Below are positions 58,018 to 64,000 of a stretch of DNA of 64,000 nucleotides, one piece after another (positions within the stretch are counted from its first letter, which is position 1; each line of letters opens with the position of its first letter). The DNA comes from Mesostigma viride (taxonomy: Eukaryota > Streptophyta > Mesostigmatophyceae > Mesostigmatales > Mesostigmataceae): contig RPFO01000246.1 in the NCBI GenBank assembly GCA_009746045.1, positions 897,795 through 961,794 on the forward strand. Reading direction: 5' to 3'. Under the pieces are notes generated by a model that made no database searches, had not been told where the DNA came from, and saw only the letters and a list, made by a program, of their open reading frames with translations. Position numbers and translations under genes: made by a program.

Positions 58018-59138
58018 CGTGGGAGCGCTAACACAAACAGACCTGCCAATGGGCATAGACAACGATAATAGTCCTATCGCCGCTTTATGCATGTGCGCCT
58101 TTTTGGTTAAGCCCATGCACCCAGCCAGTACAGTAGTATTGCAGTGTATTCATGCAGCATATTCGACGAGTTCAACACCCTTCTTTGCGAGACTGCATGG
58201 TGCGTTTATGGCCCATATTATGCGTGCACACATTTGCGTAGGCTACAGGCTGCTGTCTGCGTTTGGGTCATGAGCTAGCTAGTGTCATGAGCTGGTGCCG
58301 GTTTGGAAGGCATCCAGCTTGGATCGACGCTGTGTACATGCATGCTGTCAGCATGCACACACTGCTAAGTGCTTACTAGTGCATAAGTGCTTGAGGGCTT
58401 GCCTTGTGTGCACATGATAAGTTATTGCAGGACCTTATATGAGCTTGTGATTGCCCATTGTTTATTTATGCACAGAGAGCATCTCATGTGCATGATCAGC
58501 ATCCTACGTTCAGATCGGATGTAGCTTGGATCGACAATTTTCGTCATTCAAAAAAGTTTGAATGGTGTTATTAGAAACTTGGCAAAATATGTCCATAAAT
58601 CGCCGCATAGCTTGTTTATGTCTGGATCCACGCACACGTATCAGTGGAACATTGCTAGAGACCAGATATGCTGATGGTGCGCATTGATCATGCGTACAGG
58701 ACATACGCTACCGCTTTGTCAGGAAATGGGAATGGATTACCAACTGGTGCGGGATATCGACAGAAGTGATCGACTGCCGCACCAGCTCCAGCTGAATAAT
58801 GCTTCTATCTATCAGTCATTACTTAGGTAGCGTACTGGTGCTGGATGCCAATACGCCAGTACTGTGCATGCATAAACCCTATTGGGGCACAAACTGCATG
58901 TGTGCCCCTAAAAAGCACGATGCCGATGGGCTTGGTACAACCAATCTGCGCCATGCCTGCATATGCATGCACAGATAAAGTCCTAGTAGACACTACCGCG
59001 CTTTCATTGGCTGCGCAGATGTGTCTCATGACATGCATGCTTGCGGCCGTACAAAACTGGTGCGCCTGCCCAGCTTTCACTGTCCAGAACGTATGGGCCA
59101 CCCAAGTTGCCTTCTCCAGCTAGGTCGATACGGTAAGG
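58018..59138. other. Intergenic, no gene seen
   Basis: Many GCATGCA and TGCATG words but no exon chain or protein motif. It forms the 3' flank of the HECT gene. Confidence 0.4.
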
Positions 59139-62100
59139 TTAGATAAGGCCAAAGTGCTGTCCGCCCCACTCGAATGCGCGCAGCAGCCGGCTTTCCAGGA
59201 CCTGTCCATCAGCAAGGTAGGTGCCAAGTCCCATGCACATGCACACGTGCAGAATGAGTTTACGAACCAAGCTCGGTAAAGATATAGTGCTCACACTGAC
59301 TGATTTCCCCATCCAACGGGAAGGGAGGGCTGATGGCCAGTATAATGCTTGGTCTGGTTGGCGGACCGGCAGTGCCACACTGTCATGCAGCACTGCAAGC
59401 AAGCGAGGGAGAATGGTGGGAGAAGGGGGGCAAACCGCCGTCAGGGGGGAATTGATCCATGTTCTCGCCCTTGAATAATTTGAACGGGCAATTTGACCTA
59501 CTATTTGACCGCGGCTGGGAAGTCTGACCTCTGCCTGGCAAACACTTTCACGGGTCAAGCGTCTTTCACATTAAACTTCACAATCTATTATTTGCAAGCA
59601 AAAGCACCAGGACTTCATTGGGGAGAGCGGCTGGCTAACCCGCCACCACAACATTCCTTGGCCGAGTCATCACACAACTGATGCGATCATGTCAGGAACA
59701 CCTCAGAGTATCATGGTACCATCATGTCTGCTTGTCAAGAGCTGTTCTGCATGCATGCCTTGCATCCTCTTGCCTGCATGCTGTACCATACTGAGACACC
59801 TTTGTACAGTCTACTAAACTGCATGTCTTCATGTCTTACACTGCCTGTCACTTTGTCTTAAGTTACCGTCTGTTTGCTTGCGTTGGTGACATCTCAACTC
59901 GAGCGCCCTCATGGGAAGCGAGGCACTCACCTGCTCCGAGGCGCAACGGGGCAGCTTGAGTACCCACAGGCACGTGGACGCGACGGGCAGGTGGTAGCAC
60001 GGCCGGCGCAGCACATGCTCCTGCTTGCTTCGGCTTCCAGACGCCACCACATCCGCCCAGGACCTGGCCGGGGCGGTTCGGCTCTCTCTCTCTGCGCAGC
60101 TGCAGGAGGTGACTTTGATCTTGTCAGGCGGGCTCGCGCGCGCATTGTGCAAGCCGGTTACAGGCAGGGTGCTGTAGCCAGTAACAAACCGCAGCAGCTG
60201 GCTGAGGTGGCCGGGCGGCCAGCCCTCGATTAGCTGAGGAATTAAGAAGGTGGTTGTCAGGTGAAACCTTAATGGGTTATTGTCAGGTTACGCGGTAGTC
60301 TTTTCCTAGCTAGCCAGCTGGATGCTATTTGGGAGATAAAGGCACTTTCGACAGTGAGAGGTAGCGGTGACACCGCACTGGTGATATATGGTGGTTCGCC
60401 ACGCTGTCTGTTTCTACAGTACGCGTGTGCTTTGCCCTTTGAAGCTGCCCTTGCAGGTTTCCTCTTGCCAACCAACACAACAAACATGACGAATTGGGGA
60501 TGGGATAGGCCATGTTAGGCACCTGGGAGGGGGCGTGGGGGAGGGAAGGAGGAAGGTCGTAATTATGGGCTAACAGATACGAGGCAGGGCAAGAGTGAAA
60601 ACGGTGACAGTGAAGCCACGTAGTACAGAAGATTCAACAATAGTCAGAACGTTAATGCTGTCCATAGCCACCTCAGCACCCCTATCGCTGTTGGCAACCG
60701 ACGCACCCACTTTTCACACGTTCTACTGGCATCCGGGTTCCCTACTAAAGACGCCCCCCTTGCCAGCCATACTGAGTACTATTCCATGCCGTGCCAATCC
60801 TTCCATCCACAGTCCTGAATCCAAACTGGCTGCAGTTGATTCGTGTCCATGATGCTCTGTTCCGACCCCCATACGTGCCTTTCCGAGGGCTCTCATCGAT
60901 CCCTTACTGCATAAAGCCTTCCCATCTGATCTGCCACCCTGGTCCGTACCGAGAGCAGCCTTTGCCTGGTTCCATCCGTGTCTGCCTGGGAGCGACTTGT
61001 TGTAGGCGGCGGGAAGTACAAGGCGGCGCACAGTGCTGCCTTGTCGACACGCCGAGGGCCGCAAGCCGCCAGCTGCACGCACATCGTGCATCATCAAAAG
61101 GAGGTGGCAACATGGACTGGAACGAGTGATCGATGGGATGCCAGTCATGGTAGCGTCATGGAAGGGGTCTCATGATATAGAGTAGCAGAGGGGTCTCATG
61201 GTACGAGAGCAGTCGAGGGGTCTCATGATACGAGAGCAGTCGAGGGGTCTCATGATACGAGAGCAGTCGAGGGGTCTCATGGTACGAGAGCAGTCGAGGG
61301 GTCTCATGATACGAGAGCAGTCGAGGGGTCTCATGATACGAGAGCAGTCGAGGGGTCTCATGATACGAGAGCAGTCGAGGGGTCTCATGATACGAGAGCA
61401 GTCGAGGGGTCTCATGATACGAGAGCAGTCGAGGGGTCTCATGATACGAGAGCAGTCGAGGGGTCTCATGATACGAGAGCAGTCGAGGGGTCTCATGATA
61501 CGAGAGCAGTCGAGGGGTCTCATGGTACGAGAGCAGTCGAGGGGTCTCATGATACGAGAGCAGTCGAGGAGTCTCATGATACGAGAGCAGTCGAGGGGTC
61601 TCATGATACGAGAGCAGTCGAGGGGTCTCATGATACGAGAGCAGTCGAGGGGTCTCATGATACGAGAGCAGTCGAGGGGTCTCATGATACGAGAGCAGTC
61701 GAGGGGTCTCATGATACGAGAGCAGTCGAGGGGTCTCATGATACGAGAGCAGTCGAGGGGTCTCATTGGACAGACACCACTCTGAACGCCGCGTCTCTAG
61801 TGCAGCAAGATGCCATATGACTCTCGGACATGAGATGGCGAGTACAGTTTGCTCTCGTGTGGCTTCACTGGTTGTCAGGAGAAATTATGCCCATGCAGCA
61901 TTGGATTCATAGTCATTTTAGTTCAACTATTTCAGAGAGCACAGGCTGGCTAGAGCTGGCAGCGCAGGTGCGGCCAGGCTGTAGGTCAGCTCACCAACTC
62001 AAACGCAGCAACGAAGCAGGCACTTCACTTCTTACCTGTAACTGTTCAGGTGTCAGTCTGCTTAGCTGCTGGAATACGGCTGCCCCTTCTCCCAGGAGCA

Positions 62101-62942
62101 TGCCCCCTCGAATCGCAGTCAGCGCCGCCCGTCGCCTGTGAGTCGCAGCAACACACAGAAGAGGAAAAGGGGCTTAGATTGCTGCACGCGCAGTATTGGA
62201 AAGCAGTAGGTTTCCAGTGCACCACGTGACATAATGTGGTGTAGCGGGTCGTTGAACCACGGGCATAGGTAAGCACATCCATGACTTTGAAAGTGTTCAA
62301 AGGGCCCAGCCCTGGTAACTGGCTAGCAGACATGGATAAGTCCCCTGTGGCAACCAACCGTTGCAAGCATAACAGGCTGATAGTGGATACAAGTCTGCCT
62401 GACCAGCTGCAATGGCTGTAACAGCTGTAAAAGCTTGCCTTTTCAGCTAGCGTGCTAACCTGGGGCCCTCCAGATTTAGTTAGACTCAGCGTACTGGGTT
62501 CACAGCACACCGCTAGGGTAACACAAACCGTTCCGCTGGACACCATGACTTCTTGCAGATGCTGCGCGGAGCGTCATGCGACCCCGTGGAGTGCAGCAAT
62601 ACATGCACGTCATCCTTCCCCTGTTCTTCTGCAAGCAACACAAACCATCTCTGTGGTGAAAAAAAAAGGTTGTGTTGCCATGAACAAAGAGGTTGGGTGC
62701 TTGACTGCTTCGCCCGGCCTGACTCACCGCTCCACTAGCTCATGCGCCACCACGGCGCCGATGTACTGCTGCCGGTTGGCACACGTGACCAGCTCCCCGG
62801 AACAGGCGGTGCCATCACCAGGTGGCAGCGCACTCGCTCCCCCAGCCACCCTTGGCATGCATTGGGAGCCCCCCTCTGCAATGGTCTGCTCGCAGCTAGC
62901 CATGCACACTGGGTCCATGAACACGCACATCCCTGCCAGCTC
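59139..62942 (-). CDS. HECT-domain E3 ubiquitin ligase, 3' part
   Basis: HECT ligases accept ubiquitin on a C-terminal cysteine and pass it to substrates (family knowledge). Supported exons, minus strand: 62942-62728 (ELVTCANRQQYIGAVVAHEL), 62135-62036 (RRAALTAIRGGMLLGEGAAV, ending LTPEQLQ), 60233-59931 (LIEGWPPGHLSQLLRFVTGY, STLPVTGL, then LPVASTCLWVLKLPRCASEQ) and 59201-59139 (LLRAFEWGGQHFGLI, stop TAA). Phases match at the first and last junctions. STCLW holds the catalytic cysteine. Between RFVTG and the cysteine loop there is an unusually long insert (about 48 residues, with SRTAPARSWADVV). The stretch expected after LTPEQLQ (about 60 residues of the domain) was not found in the 1.8 kb between 60234 and 62035, which includes a 27-bp minisatellite. 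It may be a small exon I missed, or the gene is damaged. The N-terminal part, probably over 1,000 residues, lies right of the window. Confidence 0.75.
61163..61766. repeat. 27-bp minisatellite in HECT gene intron
   Basis: About 22 tandem units made of GAGAGCAGTCGAGGGG plus TCTCATGATAC, nearly identical, with variants GGTACG (three units) and GAGGAGTC (one). Because 27 is divisible by three, long frames stay open on both strands (MIREQSRGL and MRPLDCSRI repeats), but it lies between two HECT exons and is taken as intronic. Confidence 0.9.
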
Positions 62943-63820
62943 CTGCCAGGTGGATCGCAGAGGGCACAACAGTGTAGCAACCAGCACCCCCTACGCCGAA
63001 AAGCAGGGTGAAGCAACAAGCCAAGGATAGCCTAGAGCCCAAAGACAAAGTTCACGGTGTGCCCATTCATCTATCCATGCGCTGATATGAGGCTGGCCCC
63101 CAGCCTCCAAATGATCAACGCTCCCTGCATTCATGATCACAAGTGGCAGCCCTGCCGGTAGGAACTGCTGTTCAAACATAGCCATGCACACACGACGCGT
63201 GCACAAGTGGGCACTCCCATTGTCGGTGCTCTCCTAAATTTCGCACAGCGAACCAGGTGCGATGCAGATTGCCCTGACATAACTGAGGCAGCACACCCAA
63301 CACTGGGAGCAGCCGTTACAGCAGTATTACATCAAAGTAGTAGCAGCATTACATCAAAGTATAACACACCTCTTCCGTTGCTGCAAGGATCAGGGACGCG
63401 GATGCTGCCTTCCAGGGGTCGAAACTCCTCAGGTCATCTTGAGTGGGCATACATGCAACCAAAGGAGGACCTCAACATTGATGCTGCATGTGAGCAAGCG
63501 AGAATTCCTCTGAAAGGCACCACTAGTAGGGCGAACCTCGCGCAGAAATCTGTCCAAGGGCATGCATAGAATTCTGAGCAAATACCTCATTGTCCAAGTT
63601 GGTCTTGAATGGCGGTGGTGTTGGTGAGGTCACTGTCACGCCCCTGAAGGCACATCGCGCCTGCGCATGGGTGTATGTATGTGTGTGTCTGCAAATATGA
63701 CGTCCCCTCCAACATGATCACCTTTCTGCCCGTCTGCTGAATGGGTCTTCTGACTCTTGACTCAACATTCCTGGTAGGAAACATTTACCACTCGTGACAT
63801 GATGCAGCGCTGTGGAACTG
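62943..63820 (-). other. Probable upstream introns/exons of the HECT gene, unresolved
   Basis: Should contain further exons of the minus-strand HECT ligase, since the domain starts well before ELAGMCVFMDP. One stretch reads FRGVTVTSPTPPPFKTNLDN near 63590-63650 before a possible donor, but I cannot confirm it. Confidence 0.3.
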
Positions 63821-63824
63821 CTCC

Positions 63825-63935
63825 GTACCTGTGTGTGTGTGTGTGTGCATGTGCGTGTGTGTGTGTGTGCGTGTGTGTGTGCGTGTGTGTGTGCATGTGT
63901 GTGTGCGGGTGTGCGGGTGTGTGTGTGCGCGCGTT
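63825..63935. repeat. (GT)n microsatellite
   Basis: About 110 bases of GT repeats with regular GC interruptions (GTGTGCGTGTG). Peptide frames (TH repeats) here are artefacts. Confidence 0.9.
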
Positions 63936-64000
63936 CTCTCGTGGCCACCCACTGCTGCAGAATATCTGACCTCGTTGCCCAGTTGACAATCCAGATCGCT

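Noticed and set aside
61163-61766. Possible CRISPR array
   Set aside because: The units are contiguous with no unique spacers, there are no cas genes, and the genome is eukaryotic.
61170-61785. Long repeat proteins on both strands (MRPLDCSRI and MIREQSRGL units)
   Set aside because: The 27-bp unit keeps all frames open. The region lies between two exons of the HECT gene.
59931-62135. Direct splice from LTPEQLQ (62036) to LIEGWPP (60233)
   Set aside because: Phase fits, but it would delete about 60 normally conserved HECT residues. Not asserted without transcript data.

Overview
The window is nuclear DNA of a photosynthetic eukaryote, most likely a chlorophyte green alga or close relative. 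Genes are split by many GT-AG introns (one GC-AG). Exons are GC-rich and introns carry long simple repeats. One gene encodes the photorespiratory enzyme glycerate kinase with a transit-peptide-like N-terminus, and another encodes a transporter with a plastid-type leader. There are no operons or bacterial signals. The lineage call is inference from gene content; no rRNA or plastid marker is present.

Six spliced genes can be supported, four of them (all but the unidentified gene and the HECT gene) with a complete or nearly complete exon chain. They are: a RAD54B-type SNF2 recombination motor (+, about 0.9-7.7 kb); an unidentified spliced gene (+, about 8.4-11.4 kb); a DMT/EamA membrane transporter with a very long Ala-rich tail (-, 35.3-40.6 kb); the U3 snoRNP protein IMP3 (+, 41.8-45.2 kb); D-glycerate 3-kinase GLYK (-, 49.2-54.7 kb); and the 3' part of a HECT E3 ubiquitin ligase (-, 59.1 to at least 62.9 kb). 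They are independent housekeeping genes and do not form one pathway.

The stretch from 11.4 to 35 kb is a transposon graveyard. It holds LINE fragments (reverse transcriptase YADD-box pieces, several ORF1 pieces, one intact ORF1), a frameshifted piggyBac-family transposase, another retroelement RT fragment, and several short dispersed families that look like SINEs. It also holds a 7.9 kb array in which a 1,031-bp L segment occurs three times. Between L segments lie non-autonomous elements bounded by TTAA and the terminal inverted repeat CCCCTAAATGG. One of these carries a further nested insertion, and the neighbouring copy preserves its empty site.

The most striking general pattern is a stem-loop (arms GTGCTCC and GGAGCAC, or a shorter CTCC/GGAG form) that sits directly against (TAAT)n runs at many places. 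It looks like a common 3' terminus shared by otherwise different retroelements. Very long simple repeats are frequent: (CCCT)n of about 690 bp, (CATC)n of about 924 bp, GGAC/GGGCGGAC, a 27-bp minisatellite, (TTAA)n, and G/C homopolymers near splice acceptors.
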